Source: Treponema sp. (GTDB lineage Bacteria; Spirochaetota; Spirochaetia; Treponematales; Treponemataceae). From it: a stretch of DNA of 64,000 nt. This document shows positions 25,634 to 32,055 of the stretch, in pieces. The position numbers were made by a program, and so were the translations under genes. Below the pieces are notes generated by a model. It saw only the letters and a program-made list of their open reading frames with translations, did not search any database and was not told the origin of the DNA. The stretch spans positions 1 through 64,000 of the forward strand of contig JAKSLX010000009.1 in NCBI GenBank assembly GCA_024400915.1. Reading direction: 5' to 3'. How positions within the stretch are numbered: the stretch's first letter is position 1; the number at the start of each line of letters is the position of its first letter.

Positions 25634-26902
25634 ATGATCAAGACAGTAAAAGATGTTGATCTTAAGGGCAAGCGCATCATCATGCGCGTAGACTTCAATG
25701 TTCCTATGAAGGACGGAGTTGTTCAGGATGACACACGCATCATGGCAGCTCTCCCAACAATCAAGTACATTCTTGAACAGAGCCCACGTTCTCTCGTTCT
25801 CATGAGCCACCTTGGCGATCCAAAAAAGGATGTTAAGAAGGCAGCTGAAAAGGCAGCTAAGGCTGGAAAGGAATGGACAGATGCAGATGCAGAAAAGTTC
25901 ATCAACGGCAAGAACCGCATGGCTCCAGTTGTAAAATATTTCTCTGAAAAGCTCGGAAAGGATGTAACATTCCTTGCTGATGCTCTCGGACAGAAGGCAG
26001 CAATCGACGCTCTTCCAGAAGGTGGAGTTGCAATGCTCGAAAACACACGCTTCCACAAGGAAGAAACATCTAAGGATGCTGCAGAACGCGACGTAATGGC
26101 AAAGGAACTTGCTTCTTACGGTGACATCTTTGTTAACGATGCATTCGGAACAGCACACCGCGATCAGGCTTCTACAGCTTCAATCGCAAAGTTCATGCCA
26201 GTTGAATCAGTTGGTGGATTCTTGATGGAAAAGGAAGTTAAGTACATCCAGCCAATGGTAACAAATCCAGAAAAGCCAATGACAGCAATCATCGGTGGTG
26301 CAAAGGTTTCTTCAAAGATCGCAGTTCTCGAAAGCCTCATGAAGAATGCTTCTACACTCATCGTTGGTGGTGGTATGGCATACACATTCCTCAAGGCTCA
26401 GGGACACGAAGTAGGTAAGTCACTTGTTGAAGACGACTTCCTCGGAACAGCAAAGGACCTTCTTGCTAAGGCTGCTGAAAAGGGTGTTAAGATTCTTCTT
26501 CCAGTTGACCATGTTGGTGCTGCAGAATTCGCAGACAAGGATCCAGTTGCAGTAGATGCAGTTGATCTCCCAGCAGATCTCATGGGTCTCGATGTAGGTC
26601 CTAAGACAGTTGAACTCTACAAGGATGCTATCCTCGCTTCAAAGTCAATCGTATGGAACGGACCTGTTGGAGTATTCGAATTCGAAAACTTCGCTAAGGG
26701 AACAGAAGCTGTAGCACGCCTCGTTGCAGAAGCAACAGGAAAGGGAGCTATGACAGTTGTTGGTGGCGGTGACTCAGTTGCAGCCGTTAACAAGTTCAAG
26801 CTTTCTGACAAGATGAGCCACGTTTCAACAGGTGGTGGTGCATCATTGGAATTCTTAGAGGGTAAAACTCTTCCAGGAATTGCAATTTTGGCTACAAAAT
26901 AG
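25634..26902 (+). CDS. pgk: Phosphoglycerate kinase
   Basis: Glycolytic enzyme making ATP from 1,3-bisphosphoglycerate. The 422-residue product has the N-terminal substrate motif RVDFNVPMKDG, the DAFGTAHR segment, and the C-terminal nucleotide site (VVGGGDSVAAV and HVSTGGGASLEFLEGK). GGAGG precedes the ATG. Codon use is strongly biased (ACA, GCA, AAG, CTC), as expected of a highly expressed gene, except for the last 20 codons, which switch to TTG, TTA, GAG, AAA, ACT and a TAG stop. A second version of the last 13 codons plus stop lies downstream at 26952-26993 with the usual codon preferences. Confidence 0.97.
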   Translation: MIKTVKDVDLKGKRIIMRVDFNVPMKDGVVQDDTRIMAALPTIKYILEQSPRSLVLMSHLGDPKKDVKKAAEKAAKAGKEWTDADAEKFINGKNRMAPVVKYFSEKLGKDVTFLADALGQKAAIDALPEGGVAMLENTRFHKEETSKDAAERDVMAKELASYGDIFVNDAFGTAHRDQASTASIAKFMPVESVGGFLMEKEVKYIQPMVTNPEKPMTAIIGGAKVSSKIAVLESLMKNASTLIVGGGMAYTFLKAQGHEVGKSLVEDDFLGTAKDLLAKAAEKGVKILLPVDHVGAAEFADKDPVAVDAVDLPADLMGLDVGPKTVELYKDAILASKSIVWNGPVGVFEFENFAKGTEAVARLVAEATGKGAMTVVGGGDSVAAVNKFKLSDKMSHVSTGGGASLEFLEGKTLPGIAILATK

Positions 26903-26951
26903 CCCGCGAGTTTACGAAGTAAACTCGGTAGCACCCGTAAGGGTGCGACAA
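26903..26951 (+). repeat. Two-hairpin element inserted at the pgk stop codon
   Basis: Begins right after the pgk TAG. Hairpin 1 is CGAGTTTAC-GAA-GTAAACTCG (26907-26927); hairpin 2 is GCACCC-GTAA-GGGTGC (26931-26946) with a GNRA loop. The frame GCCCGC - hairpin - GGTAGC - hairpin - GCGAC matches the two elements behind the decarboxylase gene at 31743-31798 and 31832-31888, with different stem sequences that keep pairing. Confidence 0.8.
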
Positions 26952-26993
26952 GGTAAGACACTTCCTGGTATTGCAATTCTTGCTACAAAGTAA
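26952..26993 (+). repeat. Second, recoded copy of the pgk 3' end
   Basis: 42 bases encode GKTLPGIAILATK and a stop, the same as the last codons of pgk (26861-26902). The two copies differ at 8 bases and every difference is synonymous, including TAG versus TAA. The codons here match the rest of pgk better than those in the gene itself. Confidence 0.9.
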
Positions 26994-27009
26994 GTTAGAA
27001 ACCATGTCA

Positions 27010-27049
27010 TTCTGAAGGATTACTTAGCTTGTCAAAAGGTCCTTCAGAA
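27010..27049. repeat. Inverted repeat, REP-like
   Basis: TTCTGAAGGA (27010-27019) pairs with TCCTTCAGAA (27040-27049). It may help end pgk transcription but has no direct T-run; one follows at 27080-27089 after a second GC-rich repeat. Confidence 0.5.
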
Positions 27050-27120
27050 AATATGAAGGCGCGTCATACTCTGGCGCGTCTTTTTTTTTGTCTTTGAAAG
27101 CTGTTTTATAACATGTTGCT

Positions 27121-27149
27121 TTGACTGTGGAACTTTTATATGCTATATT
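27121..27149 (+). promoter_or_regulatory. Strong promoter of a small RNA
   Basis: TTGACT (27121-27126), 17-base spacer, TATATT (27144-27149). No protein gene follows on this strand before the terminator at 27201-27241. Confidence 0.7.
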
Positions 27150-27156
27150 AAATAAA

Positions 27157-27241
27157 AGGAAATGCCCGATTCCATCGGTCGTCTCCACTTTTTGGTTAAA
27201 AAGCCGCTTGTAGTGGTCGGACTAGAGCGGCTTATTTTTTT
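27157..27241 (+). ncRNA. Candidate antitoxin small RNA (type I TA-like)
   Basis: An 85-base transcript is predicted from the promoter at 27121-27149 to the hairpin terminator at 27201-27241. Its 5' end (27158-27188) is nearly the same as the 5' leader of the convergent small-protein mRNA read on the minus strand (27415-27384): both contain GGAAATG, GATTCC and CGTCTCC in order. Its TCTCC segment could pair with the GGGAGG ribosome binding site of the small-protein gene. The layout, two short convergent transcripts meeting at one terminator, resembles par/Fst-type loci. No expression evidence. Confidence 0.6.
27201..27241. terminator. Bidirectional terminator between sRNA and small-protein gene
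   Basis: AAGCCGCT (27201-27208) pairs with AGCGGCTT (27225-27232). T-run on the plus strand at 27234-27241 and a TTTTT run on the minus strand next to the stem, so it can serve both convergent transcripts. Confidence 0.75.
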
Positions 27242-27246
27242 ACTCT

Positions 27247-27336
27247 TTATTTGTATAAATAAGAGAGCAGTGCTATAACCATGCAGATAACAGTTGCTGC
27301 GCATGCAATAACTGCTATTATCCTGTCAAAAGTCAT
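27247..27336 (-). CDS. 29-residue hydrophobic peptide, candidate type I toxin
   Basis: Reads MTFDRIIAVIACAATVICMV, then a hydrophobic run ending in LYK: a single membrane helix with charged ends, as in type I toxins of the Fst/TxpA/Ldr kind. It has a strong ribosome binding site, GGGAGG, 8 bases before the ATG. The leader of about 80 bases contains TCTCCCC, which can pair with its own GGGAGG and hide it. Its stop lies just before the terminator shared with the convergent small RNA. A -35/-10 pair (TTGTAT and TAATAC-like) is visible upstream near 27420-27450. The size is below usual gene-calling limits. Confidence 0.65.
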   Translation of the reverse strand: MTFDRIIAVIACAATVICMVIALLSYLYK

Positions 27337-27468
27337 AGGCATTTCCTCCCTTCATCAGATTTCAGACATTGCTGATTAGAGTCGGGGAGACGCCGCTTTG
27401 GAATCAGACATTTCCAGTATTAATAATATAATAAAAAAAGATACAATCTGTTATAAAATCTCAAAACA

Positions 27469-27783
27469 TTAATTGTTTCTTATCCTCTGTTTGACTTCCT
27501 TGCTGAAGTTTTCTATCTCTTGGTCAATTACGGAATCTATCTTTGCAAAAAGGCTGTCGTCTCCTGAAAATTCCTGGGCTGTATAAAAAAAACTTGCGGG
27601 CGAAACATTAAAAATTACGCAGAGAGAATCCAGAAGCTCCGCAGTAACAAAAGACTTGCCGTTTTCAATGCGGCCCAGGTGAATTGCAGTGATATCAAGC
27701 TTTTCCGAAAGTTCTTCCTGAGTCAGATTGTTGAGTTTTCTATAGTGCCTGAGATTTGTCCCGAAAATTTCCTTTGAATTCAT
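27469..27783 (-). CDS. Xre-family HTH transcriptional regulator
   Basis: A 104-residue DNA-binding protein. The helix-turn-helix covers about residues 8-62 (NLRHYRKLNNLTQEELSEKL and ITAIHLGRIENGKSFV), and a C-terminal helical part of about 40 residues may dimerise. The ATG at 27783 is preferred over 27825 because it begins the usual Xre N-terminus; the ribosome binding site is weak. It is divergent from the lipoprotein gene and lies upstream of the candidate toxin on the same strand. Confidence 0.85.
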   Translation of the reverse strand: MNSKEIFGTNLRHYRKLNNLTQEELSEKLDITAIHLGRIENGKSFVTAELLDSLCVIFNVSPASFFYTAQEFSGDDSLFAKIDSVIDQEIENFSKEVKQRIRNN

Positions 27784-27958
27784 GAATACAAGAATACTTG
27801 CGGAACTAGATGTGAAAAATAACATTTAAGTTTTGTTTTTAAGATATTTTAAAATTATAATGTTTGATTTTCCTTGAATTCTCTACTTTTAATGTTATAA
27901 TTTAGGATAAAACTATACTTTAAATATAGTTATAGATGAAATGTGTTGGGGGAAATTT

Positions 27959-30214
27959 ATGAAAAAACTGTTGATTGGCGCTTTGTCCTTGTTGACGGTA
28001 ATAACAGGATTATACTTTACATCATGCAGTAATAGTGTATCTGATTCAAAATCTGATGATGGTTCAAAATCTGATGTTGATTTAAATCTGCAGGGATTGA
28101 TCAATAATGCGAATGAAAATGTAGTGCTCGATCTTGAATCAAAGGTATTTGATACCAATGTAACTGTAAGAAAGGCACTTACAATCAAAAATGCAGATCT
28201 TGGGGGAAAAACAATTACAGTCAAATCTCAAGGCGTTACTCTCAAGAATATTTCTAATGCAAAAATTATTGTTGGATCGGAAGTCGCTGATGGTGATTTT
28301 ACACTTGAAGGATGCACGACTGGTATCGAACAGATTACTGTTTACGGCGGTGGAAACGAAAGTATTCATATAAACAATTCTTCTGTAAAAGCAGTTAGTG
28401 TTGTAAAAACAAAGGTTCGCATCGCCCTTGAAGGAAGTACAAAAATTGAATCCATGGAAGTAAAATCAGAAGGTGCTAAGATTGATGGTGAAAGTAACAC
28501 GACGATAAAAAAAATATCTGTAAGTTCTGCCTGTAGCGTTATCTTCATTAGTGGGGGTACAATTGATTCGATTATTGCAAAGGAAGATCTTGCTGTAAAT
28601 GTTATTTCCAGATCAACAAACATTACGACAATTAAATCTGCTGGTAAAATCACTCTTTCAACAGATAATGGAATTAATAAGGCTCCATTAATTTCTAACA
28701 ATGATACGACTGTAGCAGATGAATATTCAAAAGTTGATGAACAACTTGTTGTGCAAACTGAGGATAGTACACCAAAGTCAAAGACCATTAAGGTTGAGTT
28801 TGAAGATTGTACGGATGGTATCAAGGGACATATTGAAAATATTGACGGGTCTAGCTTTAAGTTAGATCAAGGCACATGGGGAAAAACCGGATCATTTAGT
28901 GAATATTGTCACTTTAAATTCGACGGAGTATTAGGCTATGAGATTACTGCATCTGGTACTGATGAATTCTTCTATCCGTTTGTCGATCCTGGAAAAGAAG
29001 TTAAGGTCGAAATTGAACACTACAGGGAAACAACTGATTCAGAAGGAAACAGAATTGAACAAAAGCTTATAGGTTATGGCGTGGGAACGGTTGTTCCTTA
29101 TTCTGGTAAGGGCAAATTGTCTGTAAGCAAAGGGTTAAAATTTGAATACAGCAATGATGGATCTGTAACCGTCAGCCAGATGCCTAACTTTGCCAATGAT
29201 ATTCATGATATTCAGGACATGTCAGTGAAATTTGACTTTGCAAAGGGTAAAAGCTGGGAAGAAGGAGCTGTTTGGTATGGAATGATTCATAACATTACAA
29301 AAACAGGCACTTACAATATTTACACAAGTGAAGAAGAAGGATGGTTCTCGACTACAACAGGCTTTGATGTAGGATTGATTTCATCTTTAGTTGAACTCAA
29401 ATATAGTTATAACGGAAGGGTTTGGAATCTCAGGACTGATTCCGGTTTGATATGTGATGACAAAAAAGGTCTAGAACTTCTTTCAAGAAAAGAAATAAGG
29501 AAAAAATCTCTTCCTGTTGTCAAGATGGTAGCATCCAACGAATCAAATGGAATAAAGGTCGTGTTTGAAGAATCTGATGGAACACCTTTCATTATTGAAA
29601 ATGATCCATTTGTTGATGAAAGAATTGAAGTTTCCATTGACGGTAGTGTTGTTGCTCATGTTCATTCAGCAGGCGGAAAGACGGAATTTTTCTATCCTTT
29701 TGTTGAACCAAACAAAACTGTAAACATTTCAGCAATCCTTTATAGGGAAGAGAATAACAAAAATGGTCTTAGAGTTCAGAAATATACGCTTAAGGAACTG
29801 TCTGGATTTGACTATAAGCCAACTTCTGGATTGGGCAAAGTAGAGTTGACTCAGAAAATTGAATATACAGCTGACAACTATGGGAAAGTGACGATTACAC
29901 AGGTTCCGAAACTTTCAGTACCAGATGTTACTGAAGGGGAAGTAAATTGGAATGTAATGTTCGGATATGGTCGTGGTTATGACTGGACTGATGGTTTTTG
30001 GATTGGAGGTACGTTTGTGGACTCATCTGAGCTTGTTGCAGGAGTTTCTAAAAACTTTTATGACAATAATAATCAGGAGATAAACTACGGACAGGTTTTC
30101 ATATATCCTGAAATTTCTGTAACTTACACATTAAACGACAAAAAATATGAGTATAAGGTTTATGATGAAAAAATAAATGTTTATACTAAAAACCTTAAAC
30201 TCAGCAGGCAATAA
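27959..30214 (+). CDS. Large lipoprotein with duplicated beta-rich domain
   Basis: A 751-residue exported protein with a spirochetal lipobox: signal MKKLLIGALSLLTVITGLYF then TSC at residues 21-23, followed by a Ser/Asp-rich tether. Residues 50-260 look like a right-handed beta-helix (repeated short strands with Val/Ile/Thr). Two homologous units follow, about 280-450 and 520-720; each has the FFYPFV segment ahead of a KxVxxxxxxYRE stretch and ends in a Gly/Trp-rich strand (GKSWEEGAVWYG; GYDWTDGFWIGG). It is probably surface-exposed or periplasmic and may bind a carbohydrate or host ligand, which is inference. GGGGGAAA precedes the ATG at 27959. Confidence 0.85.
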   Translation: MKKLLIGALSLLTVITGLYFTSCSNSVSDSKSDDGSKSDVDLNLQGLINNANENVVLDLESKVFDTNVTVRKALTIKNADLGGKTITVKSQGVTLKNISNAKIIVGSEVADGDFTLEGCTTGIEQITVYGGGNESIHINNSSVKAVSVVKTKVRIALEGSTKIESMEVKSEGAKIDGESNTTIKKISVSSACSVIFISGGTIDSIIAKEDLAVNVISRSTNITTIKSAGKITLSTDNGINKAPLISNNDTTVADEYSKVDEQLVVQTEDSTPKSKTIKVEFEDCTDGIKGHIENIDGSSFKLDQGTWGKTGSFSEYCHFKFDGVLGYEITASGTDEFFYPFVDPGKEVKVEIEHYRETTDSEGNRIEQKLIGYGVGTVVPYSGKGKLSVSKGLKFEYSNDGSVTVSQMPNFANDIHDIQDMSVKFDFAKGKSWEEGAVWYGMIHNITKTGTYNIYTSEEEGWFSTTTGFDVGLISSLVELKYSYNGRVWNLRTDSGLICDDKKGLELLSRKEIRKKSLPVVKMVASNESNGIKVVFEESDGTPFIIENDPFVDERIEVSIDGSVVAHVHSAGGKTEFFYPFVEPNKTVNISAILYREENNKNGLRVQKYTLKELSGFDYKPTSGLGKVELTQKIEYTADNYGKVTITQVPKLSVPDVTEGEVNWNVMFGYGRGYDWTDGFWIGGTFVDSSELVAGVSKNFYDNNNQEINYGQVFIYPEISVTYTLNDKKYEYKVYDEKINVYTKNLKLSRQ

Positions 30215-30486
30215 TTCACCAATCAACTGATAGTCCCCTGTAAAAATCTGCAGGGGATTTTTTAGGATTTTATTTTAGATTGATCTTGGAATGGGGGCAT
30301 GCTTGGAATCTGCATGGAAAAATCCTCTACCTCGTGCGGGAAAAGGACTTGAAATCTAATCCATCCTCAAAATGGATTAGATTTTATGTGATTTAAAAGA
30401 TTCCTCCCATGTCTTTACTTTATTGTGCAAAAAAATTTTAAAAACATATTTACATAAAAGGCATTTTATTTTATAAAGACATCACC
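30215..30486. other. Intergenic stretch with two stem-loops
   Basis: Holds the terminator at 30234-30263 and a perfect 13-bp stem (AAATCTAATCCAT/ATGGATTAGATTT) at 30352-30384 without a T-run. The rest is AT-rich. A TATAAA at 30472-30477 may be the -10 of the downstream unit. Confidence 0.6.
30234..30263 (+). terminator. Terminator of the lipoprotein gene
   Basis: TCCCCTG (30234-30240) pairs with CAGGGGA (30251-30257), then TTTTTT. Confidence 0.85.
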
Positions 30487-30558
30487 GTGTATGAACCAGC
30501 CCTTCAGTGGGACGACGTCGCTGCGTGGGCAGATTCCGTATGGAACGCTGCAGACTAA
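30487..30558 (+). CDS. Possible 23-codon leader peptide of the decarboxylase
   Basis: A GTG-started frame reads VYEPALQWDDVAAWADSVWN then AAD and stop. It begins 9 bases after TATAAA and ends 17 bases before the decarboxylase start. It is GC-rich compared with its surroundings and has three Trp. Leader peptides that sense product are known for ornithine decarboxylase in enterobacteria (SpeFL), but this one is unrelated in sequence. It could also be a chance frame. Confidence 0.3.
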   Translation: MYEPALQWDDVAAWADSVWNAAD

Positions 30559-30575
30559 TTCCGATGGTGGCGTAT

Positions 30576-31742
30576 ATGTTCAATCGCGCAGACTTCGTGT
30601 CAGACAAGGAATGGGAAAAATTCCTTTCATTTTCCAAAGATCTTGAAACTCCAAACATTGTTGTAAATCTTCATACAATCAAGCAGAACTTCATCCGCCT
30701 TAAGGATTCTTTCCCTTATGCCAGGATCTACTATGCGATAAAGGCAAATCCAGGGGATCCCGTATTAAAAATGCTTTCAGAGATGGGCAGCTGCTTTGAC
30801 ATTGCAAGCCGCTATGAGCTTGATAAAATCCTTAAGTTTGATGTAAGTCCTGACCGCCTTTCTTACGGCAACACAATCAAGAAGGCAAAGGATATTGCAT
30901 ATTTCTACGAGAAAGGCGTACGCATGTTTGCCACGGACAGCAAGGAAGACCTTAAGAACATTGCAAAGAATGCACCTGGAAGCCGCATTTATGTCCGCAT
31001 TCTCATTGATACTTCCGCAACTGCAGACTGGCCTTTAAGCCGTAAATTCGGATGTCATCCAGACATGGCCTATGACCTCATCGTCATGGCAAAAGAACTT
31101 GGGCTTACTCCGTATGGAATAAGTTTCCATGTAGGCAGCCAGCAGCGTGATATCGGTGTATGGAATGACGCCATTGCAAAGACAAAATACCTTTTCAATT
31201 CCCTTGAAGAAGAGGAGGGCATTCGCCTTAGCATGATCAACATGGGCGGAGGATTCCCTGCAAATTATGTTGAGCCTACTAACAATCTTTCCGAGTATGC
31301 CCATGAAATCACCCGTTATCTTGAGGAAGACTTTGGCGAGGACATGCCAGAAATAATTCTTGAACCGGGACGTTCCCTCGTAGGTGACAGCGGAATTCTT
31401 ACTTCAGAAGTTGTCCTCATAAGCCGCAAGAACAATACGGCTCTTGCAAGATGGGTGTATCAGGATGCCGGAAAATTCAACGGCCTTGTTGAAACTCTTG
31501 ATGAGGCAATCAAATACCCGGTAATCACGGAAAAGGACGGCGGAAAGGAAACGGAAGTAATTCTCGCAGGACCAACCTGTGACAGCATGGACATCATGTA
31601 CGAGAACATAAAATACAGATTGCCCGTTGACCTTAAGATAGGTGACAAGCTCTACTGGCTAAGCACAGGTGCCTACACATCGACTTATGCCAGTGTTGAA
31701 TTCAATGGCTTTCCACCGATAAAAACATATTACATGGAATAG
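30576..31742 (+). CDS. PLP-dependent decarboxylase, ornithine/lysine type (fold III)
   Basis: Alanine-racemase-fold decarboxylase of the eukaryote-like ornithine/diaminopimelate/carboxynorspermidine group, probably for polyamine or cadaverine synthesis. The product of 388 residues has the PLP lysine in YAIKANP, the HVGSQ segment, Gly-rich INMGGGFP for phosphate binding, EPGRSLVGDSG, and the substrate-side Cys in GPTCDSMD. The frame is open from 30507, but the ATG at 30576 has GGTGG 5 bases upstream and begins a normal N-terminus (MFNRADFVSD). An ATG at 30564 is the alternative. Its last ten codons are repeated twice downstream in recoded form. Substrate is not decided by the sequence. Confidence 0.88.
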   Translation: MFNRADFVSDKEWEKFLSFSKDLETPNIVVNLHTIKQNFIRLKDSFPYARIYYAIKANPGDPVLKMLSEMGSCFDIASRYELDKILKFDVSPDRLSYGNTIKKAKDIAYFYEKGVRMFATDSKEDLKNIAKNAPGSRIYVRILIDTSATADWPLSRKFGCHPDMAYDLIVMAKELGLTPYGISFHVGSQQRDIGVWNDAIAKTKYLFNSLEEEEGIRLSMINMGGGFPANYVEPTNNLSEYAHEITRYLEEDFGEDMPEIILEPGRSLVGDSGILTSEVVLISRKNNTALARWVYQDAGKFNGLVETLDEAIKYPVITEKDGGKETEVILAGPTCDSMDIMYENIKYRLPVDLKIGDKLYWLSTGAYTSTYASVEFNGFPPIKTYYME

Positions 31743-31831
31743 CTAAACAGCCCGCACCAACTCGTGAGAGTTGGTGGTAGCGGCATCAGCCGCGACGTTT
31801 CCCGCCTATAAAGACTTATTACATGGAGTAA
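31743..31831 (+). repeat. Two-hairpin element plus first recoded copy of the gene end
   Basis: Element 31743-31798: AGCCCG then hairpin CACCAACTC-GTGA-GAGTTGGTG (GNRA loop), GTA, hairpin GCGGC-ATCA-GCCGC. Copy 31799-31831 encodes FPPIKTYYME and a stop, the same as the decarboxylase end (31710-31742), with 7 differences, all third-position and synonymous. Confidence 0.9.
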
Positions 31832-31921
31832 GCAAAAGAGCCCGCACCAACTCGCAAGAGTTGGTGGTGAGCGGCACAGCCGCGACGTTTCCCGCCTATA
31901 AAAACTTATTATATGGATTAA
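31832..31921 (+). repeat. Second two-hairpin element plus second recoded copy
   Basis: Element 31832-31888: hairpin CACCAACTC-GCAA-GAGTTGGTG, then GCGGC-ACA-GCCGC. Copy 31889-31921 encodes FPPIKTYYMD and a stop, one Glu-to-Asp change from the gene, other differences synonymous. Confidence 0.9.
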
Positions 31922-31949
31922 CTAAGGCTATATCCTGAATTGTATTGTT

Positions 31950-32013
31950 GTCATAGTCGGACTTGATCCGACAATCATGAACGTTAAAAGACCCCGGGGC
32001 AAGCCCGAAGGTA
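31950..32013. repeat. Intergenic repeat with two short palindromes
   Basis: GTCGGA-cttga-TCCGAC at 31956-31972 and CGGGGCAAGCCCG at 31995-32007, followed by AAGGTAACA. This general style (a TGTCAT-like half with a Gly-Pro-type palindrome) is common among intergenic repeats of many bacteria; the right half resembles 35-57. Confidence 0.5.
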
Positions 32014-32020
32014 ACATTTG

Positions 32021-32049
32021 TTGCAAAAAAGTATCCTCTAAACTAAAAT
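32021..32049 (+). promoter_or_regulatory. Promoter of the channel operon, leaderless start
   Basis: TTGCAA (32021-32026), 17-base spacer, TAAAAT (32044-32049), then 6 bases to the ATG at 32056. No Shine-Dalgarno. Confidence 0.65.
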
Positions 32050-32055
32050 GAAGAC

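Noticed and set aside
25607..26158. 183-codon minus-strand frame over pgk
   Set aside because: Antisense to a highly expressed enzyme gene and produced by its biased codons.
26861..26993. Template/variable repeat pair of a diversity-generating retroelement
   Set aside because: The differences are all synonymous and not directed at adenines, and there is no reverse transcriptase gene in the window.
27121..27241. 4.5S SRP RNA or 6S RNA
   Set aside because: The GGAAGCAGC-type SRP core and the 6S open-bubble plan are both missing; the link to the convergent peptide gene explains it better.
30507..30575. Upstream GTG start of the decarboxylase (extra 23 residues)
   Set aside because: The extension is Arg-rich and unlike the family N-terminus, has no ribosome binding site, and overlaps another small frame.
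31743..31921. Integron attC sites
   Set aside because: The elements lack the paired R'/R'' core (GTTRRRY and its complement) and no integrase is present; the hairpins are two separate ones rather than one long imperfect attC fold.
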